A DNA stretch of 64,000 nt from Pannonibacter carbonis (lineage in GTDB: Bacteria; Pseudomonadota; Alphaproteobacteria; Rhizobiales; Stappiaceae), in contig NZ_PUDR01000003.1 of NCBI RefSeq assembly GCF_003012935.1, forward strand, positions 310,001 through 374,000, written 5' to 3'. Below, in pieces: positions 26,191 through 35,918 of the stretch. The position numbers and the translations under genes were made by a program. The notes under the pieces are model-generated. The model searched no databases. It saw only the letters and a list, made by a program, of their open reading frames with translations, and was not told where the DNA came from. Positions within the stretch are counted from its first letter, which is position 1. Every line of letters begins with the position of its first letter.

Positions 26191-26267
26191 GGCCCCGTAG
26201 CTCAGCTGGATAGAGCACTCGCCTTCTAAGCGAATGGTCGCAGGTTCGAATCCTGCCGGGGTCGCCA
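26191..26267 (+). tRNA. tRNA-Arg (anticodon TCT)
   Basis: A 77-nt cloverleaf including encoded CCA. The acceptor GGCCCCG pairs with CGGGGTC (one G-T), the anticodon is TCT in loop CTTCTAA, and the T arm GCAGG-TTCGAAT-CCTGC is intact. Confidence 0.95.
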
Positions 26268-26391
26268 GTCCTCTTTTTCGGACAAGTCTCTACCAGTCTC
26301 CAGCAGTCCGTACTGGTCCAATAAATTATTGAGCTTGTTCGTAAATTTTAATTCCCGATGCAGCCCAGTTCACCACCGGAACCTGCCCGTC

Positions 26392-27111
26392 ATGACCGCG
26401 CTGTCCTTCATCGAGCCTGTCGAACTCGTCATCTTCGACTGTGACGGGGTTCTTATCGACAGCGAACTGATCAGCGCCGAGATCCTGCTCGGGGCGCTGG
26501 AGCGGCTGGGCATCAAGGTCGACTTCGCGCATTTCACCCGCCATTTTCTGGGCCGAAGCTTTCCTCGCGTCGCCCAGTCGATCCGGGAGGCCTTCGGTGT
26601 CGCCCTTCCGGACGACTTCGAGATGTCCTACCGCCGCGATCTTCTTGCCGCCTTCGAGACGCGGCTGTCGCGGGTTCCCGGGATAGGCGACGTGCTTGAT
26701 CGCCTTGCCGTCCGCCGCTGCGTCGCGACCTCCAGCAGTCCGGAACGCGCGGCCCGTTCGCTGGCCATAACGGATCTTGCTCCGCGCTTTCCCGGCGCGG
26801 TCTTCACCGCGTCCGAAGTGGCGAACGGCAAGCCGGCGCCAGACCTGTTCCTGCACGCTGCGTCCCGCATGGGCGTTGATCCGGCGCGCTGCCTCGTGAT
26901 CGAGGACAGCTTGCCGGGCCTTACCGCTGCCCGCGCTGCCGGCATGCCCGTGCTGCATTTTACCGGTGGCAGCCACTACCGCGATGGATCCGACCCACTG
27001 CCGGTCGAACTTGCGGGTATTCCGCAATTGACCGAATGGCGGCTATTCTTCCACCTCTGTCCGGCGCTGGCCGGCAGCAGCATCGGGGCGCACATCGGGG
27101 AGACCGACTGA
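26392..27111 (+). CDS. HAD-superfamily sugar-phosphate phosphatase of the polyol operon
   Basis: A 239-residue HAD hydrolase of the beta-phosphoglucomutase/GPP subgroup. Motif I is [11 protein letters not shown], motif II ATSSSPE, motif III the Lys in NGKPAPDLF, and motif [11 protein letters not shown]. It probably dephosphorylates a sugar phosphate. It is the first gene of the polyol cluster, two bases before smoC, so it may clear phosphorylated polyols or generate the inducer; that is inference. Confidence 0.85.
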   Translation: MTALSFIEPVELVIFDCDGVLIDSELISAEILLGALERLGIKVDFAHFTRHFLGRSFPRVAQSIREAFGVALPDDFEMSYRRDLLAAFETRLSRVPGIGDVLDRLAVRRCVATSSSPERAARSLAITDLAPRFPGAVFTASEVANGKPAPDLFLHAASRMGVDPARCLVIEDSLPGLTAARAAGMPVLHFTGGSHYRDGSDPLPVELAGIPQLTEWRLFFHLCPALAGSSIGAHIGETD

Positions 27112-27112
27112 C

Positions 27113-28069
27113 ATGGCCGGAAAAGGCGACACAGAATCCACGCGCCTTGACGATGCCGCCCGCGCGGGCTGGCTCTACTACGTCGCCGGCAACACCCAGG
27201 ACGAGATCGCCCGCAAGCTAGGCGTCTCGCGGCAGTCAGCGCAGCGGCTTGTCTCTCTGGCCGTCAGCGAGAAGCTGGTGAAGGTCCGGCTCGATCACCC
27301 GATCGCCCATTGCATGGAATTGAGCCACCGGCTCATTGACCGCTTCGGCTTGCGGACCTGCGAGGTCGTTCCGAGTGATCCGGACCAGCCATCGTCCACA
27401 GTCGGCCTTGCCCAGGCGGGGGCCGCGGAGATGGAGCGGCATTTCAAGTCGAACCATCCCAAGATCATCACCATCGGCACGGGCCGGTCGCTGCGCGCCT
27501 GTGTCGAACAATTGCCGCAGATGGATTGTCCGCAGCATCGCATCGTCTCGCGTCTTGGCAACATGAACTCGGACGGTTCGGCCTCGGCCTACAACGTCAT
27601 CATCCGCCTCGCCGACCGGGTCAACGCCCGGCACTATCCGATGCCGCTGCCAGTGTTCTCCCGTTCCGTTGAGGAACGGGGCTTGCTGCACAATCTCGAG
27701 CCGGTCCGCAACATTCTGGAGCTGGCGCGGCAGGCCGATGTCACCTTCGTCGGCGTCGGCAACATTGGCGAGACGGCACCTCTGTTCGTGGACGGTTTCG
27801 TCACGCGGGACGAGATTCGCGCCTTGCAGCGGGCCGGTGGCGTCGGCGAAATCACCAGCTGGGTCTATGACCGCCATGGCGCCCTTATCGACGGGCTGAC
27901 CAACGACCGTGTCGCCAGCGCGCCGCTCGGCCCTGCGACCACGGCCAGCGTGGTTGGCATCGCCGCAGGCGAGGCAAAAGTTGCGGCCATTCGCGGGGCG
28001 ATGACAGGTCGGCTGATCAACAGTCTGATTACCAACGAACACACCGCAGAGCTATTGCTCAACGACTGA
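27113..28069 (+). CDS. smoC: SorC/DeoR-type sugar-binding regulator SmoC
   Basis: A 318-residue regulator of the SorC family. An N-terminal helix-turn-helix (DEIARKLGVSRQSAQRLVS, about residues 29-47) is followed by a sugar-isomerase-like effector domain (IGTGRSLRACVEQLP, then GVGNIGETAPLFVDGF). It most likely controls the downstream smoEFGK-smoS-mtlK genes in response to polyols. Palindromes sharing TTGCTCA occur at its stop codon and in front of smoE. Confidence 0.88.
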   Translation: MAGKGDTESTRLDDAARAGWLYYVAGNTQDEIARKLGVSRQSAQRLVSLAVSEKLVKVRLDHPIAHCMELSHRLIDRFGLRTCEVVPSDPDQPSSTVGLAQAGAAEMERHFKSNHPKIITIGTGRSLRACVEQLPQMDCPQHRIVSRLGNMNSDGSASAYNVIIRLADRVNARHYPMPLPVFSRSVEERGLLHNLEPVRNILELARQADVTFVGVGNIGETAPLFVDGFVTRDEIRALQRAGGVGEITSWVYDRHGALIDGLTNDRVASAPLGPATTASVVGIAAGEAKVAAIRGAMTGRLINSLITNEHTAELLLND

Positions 28070-28219
28070 GCAAAATATCACAGTAAGTTTTCCTTCTTTG
28101 GCAGGGCGTTACCGCTATGCAGCAACGAATTGCTGCGTTCCGGAAAGGGACTGCCATTGACTCCCGTATGTCGCTGTGTGAGTTTTTGCCCGCTAACATA
28201 GCATTTGCTCATTAGAGCA
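28055..28219. promoter_or_regulatory. smoC-smoE control region with three inverted repeats
   Basis: TTGCTCA-N5-TGAGCAA (28055-28073) spans the smoC stop, GCAGCAA-N4-TTGCTGC sits at 28119-28136, and TGCTC-N4-GAGCA (28206-28219) lies 14 bases before smoE. The first and third share the half-site TTGCTCA and could be SmoC operators; the middle one may be a site or an RNA hairpin. Regulator assignment is inferred from context. Confidence 0.5.
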
Positions 28220-28233
28220 TCGGGAGGAGCCCA

Positions 28234-29544
28234 ATGAACCGTTTCGTTCGCGCCTTGCTTGGCGCGTCTGCGATGTCCCTCGTCGCCATGCCCGCGCTGG
28301 CGGAGAAGCTGACCATCGCCACCGTGAACAACGGTGACATGATCCGCATGCAGAAGCTGACCGAGGACTTCACGAAGAAGAACCCCGGCATCGAGCTGGA
28401 GTGGGTCACGCTGGAAGAAAACGTCCTGCGCCAGAAGGTGACGACCGACATCGCCACCAAGGGTGGCCAGTTCGACGTCATGACCATCGGAACCTATGAA
28501 GTGCCGATCTGGGGCAAGCAGGGCTGGCTGGTGTCGCTGAATGACCTGCCCGCATCCTACGACGTCGATGACCTGCTGCCGGCCATCCGCGGTGGCCTGA
28601 CCGTCGACGGCACTCTCTACGCCGCGCCGTTCTACGGCGAGAGCTCCATGGTGATGTACCGCAAGGACCTGATGGAGAAGGCCGGTCTCTCCATGCCGGA
28701 CGCCCCGACCTGGGAGTTCATCGGTAAGGCCGCCCGCGCCATGACCGACAAGGAAAAGGAAGTCTACGGTATCTGCCTGCGCGGCAAGGCAGGCTGGGGC
28801 GAAAACATGGCCTTCCTGTCGGCCACGGCCAATTCCTTCGGCGCCAAATGGTTCGACATGGACTGGAAGCCCCAGTTCAACGGCGAAGCCTGGAAGAACG
28901 CGCTCACCTTCTATCTCGACCTGATGAAGGACGCCGGCCCTCCGGGAGCCTCGTCGAACGGCTTTAACGAGAATCTCGCGCTGTTCCAGTCCGGCAAGTG
29001 CGGCATGTGGATCGATGCCACGGTCGCAGCCTCCTTCGTCACCAACCCGAAGGACTCCAGCGTAGCCGACAAGGTCGGTTTCGCGCTGGCGCCGGATACA
29101 GGTCTCGGCAAGCGTGGCAACTGGCTGTGGGCCTGGAGCCTCGCCATCCCGGCCGGGTCGCAGAAGGTGGAAGCGGCCAAGAAGTTCGTCGACTGGGCAA
29201 CCTCGAAGGACTACCTCGCACTCGTTGCCGAGAAGGAAGGCTGGGCCAACGTTCCCCCCGGCACCCGCAAGTCCCTCTATGCAAATCCGGAATATGCCAA
29301 GGTTCCGTTCGCCAAGATGACGCTGGACAGCATCAACTCGGCTGACCCGAACAACCCGGCGGTGGACAAGGTCCCGTACGTCGGTGTCCAGTTCGTGGCC
29401 ATTCCTGAGTTCCAGGGCATCGCTACCGCGGTCGGCCAGCAGTTTTCTGCAGCCCTCGCCGGTACGGCAACAGCCGAACAGGCGCTTGCCAATGCCCAGC
29501 AGCTGACTGAACGTGCCATGCAGAAGGCTGGCTACATCAAGTAA
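28234..29544 (+). CDS. smoE: Polyol (sorbitol/mannitol) ABC transporter substrate-binding protein SmoE
   Basis: A 436-residue periplasmic solute-binding protein with a signal peptide cleaved near MPALAEK. It is of the carbohydrate family 1 type and matches SmoE/MtlE-type polyol binders (LEENVLRQKVTTDIATKGGQ, YGESSMVMYRKDLM, GKRGNWLWAWSLAIP). It delivers sorbitol or mannitol to SmoF/SmoG. A ggaggag ribosome-binding site precedes the ATG. It should be the most abundant product, with a hairpin between it and smoF. Confidence 0.93.
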   Translation: MNRFVRALLGASAMSLVAMPALAEKLTIATVNNGDMIRMQKLTEDFTKKNPGIELEWVTLEENVLRQKVTTDIATKGGQFDVMTIGTYEVPIWGKQGWLVSLNDLPASYDVDDLLPAIRGGLTVDGTLYAAPFYGESSMVMYRKDLMEKAGLSMPDAPTWEFIGKAARAMTDKEKEVYGICLRGKAGWGENMAFLSATANSFGAKWFDMDWKPQFNGEAWKNALTFYLDLMKDAGPPGASSNGFNENLALFQSGKCGMWIDATVAASFVTNPKDSSVADKVGFALAPDTGLGKRGNWLWAWSLAIPAGSQKVEAAKKFVDWATSKDYLALVAEKEGWANVPPGTRKSLYANPEYAKVPFAKMTLDSINSADPNNPAVDKVPYVGVQFVAIPEFQGIATAVGQQFSAALAGTATAEQALANAQQLTERAMQKAGYIK

Positions 29545-29552
29545 GCCCTGCA

Positions 29553-29583
29553 GTCCCGGGGTCGGCCAGGCCGGCTCCGGGAC
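29553..29583 (+). promoter_or_regulatory. Hairpin between smoE and smoF
   Basis: GTCCCGG (29553-29559) pairs with CCGGGAC (29577-29583), with further GC pairing inside. There is no T-run. Such hairpins after a binding-protein gene usually stabilise its mRNA or reduce read-through into the permease genes. Confidence 0.6.
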
Positions 29584-29639
29584 ATGCTGCCCGCAAGAGT
29601 GGCGTCAGCCCCAATCTGTCCAGACCGATCCGGTGTCCC

Positions 29640-30512
29640 ATGTCGACCGCCCATTCACGCGCCGCCGCCAAGGCGATGATTTCGCCGGCCGTCCTCCTGC
29701 TCCTGTGCTGGATGATCGTGCCTCTGTCGATGACGGTCTATTTCTCGTTCCTCAGCTACAACCTGCTGATGCCGGGCATGGAAGACTGGATCGGTCTGAC
29801 CAACTATGAGTACTTCCTGACGGATCCGGCCTTCTTCGCGGCGTTGAGCAACACGTTGCTGCTCGTCTGTGGGGTACTTCTGATCACCGTCGTTGGCGGC
29901 ATCCTGCTGGCGCTTCTGCTGGATCAGCCGTTTTTTGGCCAGGGCATCGTCCGCATCCTCGTGATCGCGCCGTTCTTCGTCATGCCGACGGTATCGGCAC
30001 TGGTTTGGAAGAACATGTTCATGAACCCGGTGAACGGCCTTTTCGCCTATCTCGCCAAGTTTCTCGGCTTGGCACCCTTCGACTTCCTCGCCCATGCCCC
30101 GCTTCTGTCGATCATTCTGATCGTGGCCTGGGGCTGGCTGCCGTTCGCGACGCTGATCCTTCTGACCGCGCTGCAGTCTCTCAATCCTGAAGAGCTGGAA
30201 GCCGCCGAGATGGACGGTGCCGGCAGTCTCAGCCGCTTCTTCTATATCGTCCTGCCGCATCTCGCCCGCGCCGTCACGGTTGTGGTGCTGATCCAGACGA
30301 TCTTCCTGCTGTCCGTCTTCGCCGAGATCCTTGTTACCACCAACGGCGGACCCGGCACAGCGTCTACCAACATCACCTACCTCGTCTACGCCCAGTCGCT
30401 CTTGCAGTTTGATGTGGGCGGTGGTTCCGCCGGCGGCATTGTCGCCGTCGTCCTTGCCAACATCGTTGCCTTCTTCCTGATGCGGATGATCGGCAAGAAC
30501 CTGGAGGCATGA
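29640..30512 (+). CDS. smoF: Polyol ABC transporter permease SmoF
   Basis: A 290-residue inner-membrane permease (MalF type) with about six helices. The cytoplasmic EAA loop is visible as LEAAEMDGAGSLSRFFYIVLP. It pairs with SmoG to form the channel. It lies 95 bp after smoE behind a hairpin and one base from smoG. Confidence 0.93.
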   Translation: MSTAHSRAAAKAMISPAVLLLLCWMIVPLSMTVYFSFLSYNLLMPGMEDWIGLTNYEYFLTDPAFFAALSNTLLLVCGVLLITVVGGILLALLLDQPFFGQGIVRILVIAPFFVMPTVSALVWKNMFMNPVNGLFAYLAKFLGLAPFDFLAHAPLLSIILIVAWGWLPFATLILLTALQSLNPEELEAAEMDGAGSLSRFFYIVLPHLARAVTVVVLIQTIFLLSVFAEILVTTNGGPGTASTNITYLVYAQSLLQFDVGGGSAGGIVAVVLANIVAFFLMRMIGKNLEA

Positions 30513-30513
30513 C

Positions 30514-31344
30514 ATGGCCCGCGCCGTATCCACTCGCCGCAAGCTTGCCGTGACCCTCATCGCCTGGGGCATCGGCATCGCCATCTTCTTCCCGATCCTC
30601 TGGACCATCCTGACCAGCTTCAAGACCGAGGCCGAGGCCGTGGCAATGCCGCCCTCGTTCCTGTTCTTCGACTGGACCCTGGAGAACTACCATGAGGTTC
30701 AGGAGCGCTCGAACTACTTCCGGCACTTTCTGAATTCAGTGATCATCTCCGTCGGCTCGACGCTGGTTGGACTGGTGATCGCGATCCCGGCCGCCTGGTC
30801 CATGGCTTTCGTGCCGGGCAAGCGGACGAAGGACGTGCTGATGTGGATGCTGTCGACCAAGATGCTTCCACCGGTCGGCGTGCTGATCCCGATCTATCTG
30901 CTGTTCCGGGACTTCGGTCTGCTGGACACCCGCATTGGTCTGGTGATCGTCCTGACCCTGATCAACCTGCCGATCATCGTCTGGATGCTCTACACCTACT
31001 TCAAGGAGATCCCGTCCGAGATCCTCGAGGCAGCCCGCATGGATGGGGCCGGACTCCGGCAAGAGATCCTGTATGTCCTGACGCCGATGGCCGTGCCGGG
31101 CATCGCCTCGACCCTGCTGCTGAACATCATCCTCGCCTGGAACGAGGCGTTCTGGACGCTGAACCTGACGGCCGCCAAAGCTGCGCCGCTCACCGCCTTC
31201 ATCGCCAGCTATTCCAGCCCGGAAGGTCTCTTCTACGCCAAGCTGTCGGCGGCCTCGACCCTCGCCATCGCTCCGATCCTCATCCTTGGCTGGTTCAGCC
31301 AGAAGCAACTCGTCCGCGGCCTGACGTTCGGCGCCGTGAAATAG
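30514..31344 (+). CDS. smoG: Polyol ABC transporter permease SmoG
   Basis: A 276-residue MalG-type permease with six helices and an EAA loop (ILEAARMDGAGLRQEILYVLTP). It is the second channel subunit for sorbitol/mannitol uptake. It lies directly after smoF and 9 bp before smoK, so the transporter genes are tightly coupled. Confidence 0.93.
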   Translation: MARAVSTRRKLAVTLIAWGIGIAIFFPILWTILTSFKTEAEAVAMPPSFLFFDWTLENYHEVQERSNYFRHFLNSVIISVGSTLVGLVIAIPAAWSMAFVPGKRTKDVLMWMLSTKMLPPVGVLIPIYLLFRDFGLLDTRIGLVIVLTLINLPIIVWMLYTYFKEIPSEILEAARMDGAGLRQEILYVLTPMAVPGIASTLLLNIILAWNEAFWTLNLTAAKAAPLTAFIASYSSPEGLFYAKLSAASTLAIAPILILGWFSQKQLVRGLTFGAVK

Positions 31345-31353
31345 GACAGATCC

Positions 31354-32355
<1,002 letters not shown>

Positions 32356-32358
32356 GAC

Positions 32359-33138
32359 ATGGAAATGGGACGCTTGAAGGGAAAATCCGCCCTCATCACC
32401 GGAGCCGCGCGCGGCATCGGACGGGCCTTTGCCGAGGCTTATCTTGGCGAAGGCGCGCGGGTTGCCATTGCAGACATTGATATCGCCCGTGCCAGACAGA
32501 CGGCCGCGGAACTGGGCGAAGGGGCGATCGCGGTCGCACTCGACGTCACCTCGCAGGACTCGATCGAGACCTGCGTCGCGGAGGTAGATGCGGCCTTCGG
32601 GGGCATCGACATCCTCGTCAACAACGCGGCCCTGTTCGATCTTGCCCCGCTCACCGAGATTTCGCGCCAGAGCTATGACCTGCTGTTTTCGATCAATGTC
32701 GGCGGTACGCTGTTCATGATGCAGGCCGTCGCCCGCGTCATGATCAAGCGTGAGCGTGGCGGCAAGATCATCAACATGGCGAGCCAGGCAGGGCGCCGCG
32801 GAGAAGCGCTGGTCGCGGTTTATTGCGCAACCAAGGCCGCCGTGATCAGCCTGACCCAGTCGGCCGGGCTCAACCTGATTTCCCATGGCATCAACGTCAA
32901 CGCCATCGCCCCCGGCGTGGTCGACGGCGAGCACTGGGATGGCGTGGATGCCCTCTTCGCCAAATATGAAAACCGCCCCATCGGTGAAAAGAAGAAGCTG
33001 GTTGGCGAGGCCGTGCCCTTCGGGCGCATGGGCACCGCCGCAGACCTCACCGGCATGGCAATCTTTCTCGCCTCCCGCGAGAGCGACTACGTCGTGGCGC
33101 AGACTTACAACGTCGACGGCGGCAACTGGATGAGCTGA
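32359..33138 (+). CDS. smoS: Sorbitol (L-iditol) 2-dehydrogenase SmoS
   Basis: A 259-residue short-chain dehydrogenase that oxidises D-sorbitol to fructose (and related polyols) with NAD. It closely follows the Rhodobacter SmoS pattern: ALITGAARGIGRAFAEAY, the NNAALFDLAP motif, the catalytic Ser in NMASQAGRRGEAL, YCATK, and GVVDGEHWDGVD. The start may be Met-3 at 32365. It is two bases before mtlK. Confidence 0.94.
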   Translation: MEMGRLKGKSALITGAARGIGRAFAEAYLGEGARVAIADIDIARARQTAAELGEGAIAVALDVTSQDSIETCVAEVDAAFGGIDILVNNAALFDLAPLTEISRQSYDLLFSINVGGTLFMMQAVARVMIKRERGGKIINMASQAGRRGEALVAVYCATKAAVISLTQSAGLNLISHGINVNAIAPGVVDGEHWDGVDALFAKYENRPIGEKKKLVGEAVPFGRMGTAADLTGMAIFLASRESDYVVAQTYNVDGGNWMS

Positions 33139-33140
33139 GC

Positions 33141-34622
33141 ATGTCCATCAGACTGAGTGACAGCGCGCTGGCCGCCCTCCCGGCCGGCGTGAACGGCCCC
33201 GGCTATGCCCGGGCATCCCTTTCGGCAGGCATCCTGCACATCGGTGTCGGCAACTTTCACCGCGCCCATCAGGCGGTCTATCTGGATCGTCTGTTTGCGA
33301 TGGGCCTCGACCATGACTGGGCCATCATCGGCGCCGGGGTGAAGCCCTATGATGCGGCCATGCGCGAGAAGCTGGTGGCCCAGGACTGCCTGACCACTGT
33401 TGTCGAACTGGATCCGAAGGGCCTGAATGCCCGCGTCACCGGCGCGATGATCGACTTTCTTGCCGTTGACCCTGCAGCCCTCATCGAGGCGCTGGCACGG
33501 CCGGAAATCCGCATCGTCTCGCTGACCGTCACCGAGGGTGGCTATTTCGTCGATGCCCGGACGGGTGGCTTTGACCGGAGCCATCCGGAGATCCTTGCCG
33601 ACATCGCCAATCCGGACGCCCCCCGAACCGTCTTCGGCCTCCTGATTGCCGGCCTCCGCCGCCGCCGGGCGGCAGGTGTTGCTCCGTTCACCGTCATGTC
33701 CTGCGACAACCTGCCGGAGAACGGGGCCGTGACCCGTCGCACGGTCCTGGGTCTTGCCGAGGCGTTGGATCCCGACCTCGCCAGCTGGATCGCCACGACG
33801 GTTGCCTTCCCGAATGGCATGGTCGATTGCATCACGCCCGCGACGTCTGACCGGGAGCGTGCCCTGGTGAAGGAGCAGTTCGGCCTGGACGATCCGGTGC
33901 CGGTGGCATGCGAGCCGTTCCGCCAGTGGGTGCTGGAAGACCACTTCCCCGCAGGCCGCCCGGCGCTTGAGAAGGTCGGCGTCGAATTTGTCGAGGACGT
34001 TGCCCTCTATGAATTGATGAAGCTGCGCATTCTCAACGGCGGTCACGCGGCGATTGCCTATCCTGCCGGACTGCTTGGCATCCACTACGTGCATGACGCG
34101 ATGGCCCATCCACTCATCCGCGCGTATCTGCACAAGCTGGAGACCGAGGAAATCATTCCCACGCTCGCGCCGATCCGAGGCGTGAACTTTGCCGACTATC
34201 TGACCCTGATCGAGGACCGGTTCTCCAACGCTGCCGTTGGCGACACGATCCCGCGGCTTTGCCTGGACGGATCCAACCGGCAACCGAAGTTCATCCTGCC
34301 GACCCTTGCGGATCGTCTCGCGGCAGGCAAAGGCATCACAGGCCTGGCGCTGGAGCTGGCTCTCTGGTGCCGCTACTGCGCCGCGACAACGGACGCAGGC
34401 GAGGCGATCCGGATTGCGGACGAACGGGCTGACAGCCTGACTGCCGCAGCAATGGCCGCCCGAGAAAAGCCAACTGCTTTCCTGGCGCAGCATGACATTT
34501 TCGGACGCCTCGGCGAGGACACGCGACTGCAGGGCGCGTTTGCCGCCGCCTTGTCCTCGCTCTGGCACAAAGGCACCGAAGCAACCCTCGAAGCCTACAT
34601 CGCGGGCACTCTCGGGGCCTGA
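33141..34622 (+). CDS. mtlK: Mannitol 2-dehydrogenase MtlK
   Basis: A 493-residue polyol-specific long-chain dehydrogenase that oxidises mannitol (and arabitol) to fructose (xylulose). Landmarks are the N-terminal nucleotide-binding GVGNFHRAHQAVYLD and the catalytic Lys/Asn/His segment LMKLRILNGGHAA. It is the last gene of the polyol operon; no fructokinase or xylulokinase gene follows, unlike the Rhodobacter cluster. No clear terminator is seen after it. Confidence 0.93.
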   Translation: MSIRLSDSALAALPAGVNGPGYARASLSAGILHIGVGNFHRAHQAVYLDRLFAMGLDHDWAIIGAGVKPYDAAMREKLVAQDCLTTVVELDPKGLNARVTGAMIDFLAVDPAALIEALARPEIRIVSLTVTEGGYFVDARTGGFDRSHPEILADIANPDAPRTVFGLLIAGLRRRRAAGVAPFTVMSCDNLPENGAVTRRTVLGLAEALDPDLASWIATTVAFPNGMVDCITPATSDRERALVKEQFGLDDPVPVACEPFRQWVLEDHFPAGRPALEKVGVEFVEDVALYELMKLRILNGGHAAIAYPAGLLGIHYVHDAMAHPLIRAYLHKLETEEIIPTLAPIRGVNFADYLTLIEDRFSNAAVGDTIPRLCLDGSNRQPKFILPTLADRLAAGKGITGLALELALWCRYCAATTDAGEAIRIADERADSLTAAAMAAREKPTAFLAQHDIFGRLGEDTRLQGAFAAALSSLWHKGTEATLEAYIAGTLGA

Positions 34623-35398
34623 GTGATCTGGCATCTGATTGTTGGTGTGGCCGGTCCGCGCGTTGTGCGGGCGGCACTCTGGTCATTCCGCCGCTGGGGG
34701 CATCGGCTACAACCGGCCGATGCCCGGGGCAGACCTATGGCGAACGCAGGCTTCGGGGAAAGCCTCAGTTGCCTCAGGGCCTTACAACCGACAGCGCGCA
34801 AAGTGCTCAAGCCACAGAAACTGGAGATTGTTCTCGACTGTTTCTGCGAACTGCGCGCGTAAGGCCGAAACCGCTTCAGTTGCGGTTGCGCCCGCCTCGA
34901 TCAAGTGCATGGTCCCCAGTGTTGGGACGCGCTGAACCTCCACATCCATTGATCGTTCAGTGCGTTGTTATCCACAGCTGAATTTCCAAATTAGCCGCCT
35001 CATTCAAAAGATGACCTTGCGACAGATCTGGTCTGGTCAGGCTCGATTGGTGTCCGGTTTGATTCGTCTGAAGCGAAGCTCTGGCCCGCTTGATTGCGTC
35101 CATCCGCCAACTTTTCGCAGAGCAGCGGCAGGAACTAGGGCACCATTTCGGGTGATGTGTCTGGTTGTCAGGGATGTGTGGCGGTTCGCGTCCAGGACAA
35201 GCGTAGCGGATCAGGGCAGGTGGGGACTGAGACCTGTCGCGTCAACCGCAGCCGTAAACCACCCAGGAAGAGGGATCAATAAACAGGGAGCGTGACGTGC
35301 CGCTGTGGTCAGCTCGGAGACACCTGGAGACCGGGGCGATGGCGGGCGCGGCAAGTCATGTCAGCAGGACACTGCGGCTGGTGGCCGCATTCCATCGC
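34623..35398. other. Long intergenic stretch without a recognisable gene
   Basis: About 775 bases between mtlK and the terminator at 35399. Short frames occur on both strands but none has a good ribosome-binding site or recognisable product. One perfect DnaA box (TTATCCACA, 34968-34976) is present, alone. The region may hold remnants of a lost gene or untranslated RNA. Confidence 0.5.
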
Positions 35399-35443
35399 AA
35401 AAAGCCTGCCATCGCGGCGGGGACGCGCGAAATGGCAGGCTTT
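35399..35443 (-). terminator. Rho-independent terminator of the 83-residue gene
   Basis: AAAGCCTGCCAT (35401-35412) and ATGGCAGGCTTT (35432-35443) are perfect 12-bp arms with a 19-base loop. On the minus strand the stem ends in five T, so it ends the transcript of the small minus-strand gene whose stop is at 35457. Confidence 0.8.
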
Positions 35444-35456
35444 CAGCTGGTGTTGA

Positions 35457-35708
35457 TCAGTTCGCGGTCATGTCCTGCACCCGGTCGACGGGCGTGAATT
35501 TCGACTTGATGGCCGCGTTGATTTCCTCGGATTCCTCGTCGAGGGCCTTCAGGGCCAGGCTGAGCAGATAGGCGCAGAAGGCGCGGCCATCCTTTTCCGC
35601 CTCCCGGCGCGTGAAATAGATCATGCGCTTCAGCGACTCATTCGTCAGGTCGCTGTCATGGCCCGCCATTGCGCTCGGGCTGTGGGTGATATCGGCAGCT
35701 TTCGACAT
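35457..35708 (-). CDS. Small hypothetical protein (83 aa)
   Basis: An 83-residue acidic helical protein (AFCAYLLSLALKALDEE in the middle) with no signal peptide. I do not recognise a family. A strong terminator right after the stop supports that it is a real transcribed gene. It is divergent from the BTAD regulator gene; whether it belongs to the RiPP-like locus is open. Confidence 0.6.
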   Translation of the reverse strand: MSKAADITHSPSAMAGHDSDLTNESLKRMIYFTRREAEKDGRAFCAYLLSLALKALDEESEEINAAIKSKFTPVDRVQDMTAN

Positions 35709-35918
35709 CTGGATCCTACCGTTCTACTACTGGGCCTCACTGGACCGCTTGGCGCGCCCCGATAGGGCTACCATCTGCATCCTGCGGCGCGATCATCCGT
35801 TCGCAGCGTGAAACTTGCGTGATACGGTGACAGGACGCGGGCGCGAGTCAAGCTGTCACCGCGCGATCCGGAGGCTGAAGTTCATCCGGGGATTCGGGGC
35901 CTCAGCAACACTGTGACA

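Noticed and set aside
34968-34976. Perfect DnaA box TTATCCACA
   Set aside because: A single box without a cluster, AT-rich unwinding element, or dnaA/dnaN/parAB neighbours is not an origin.
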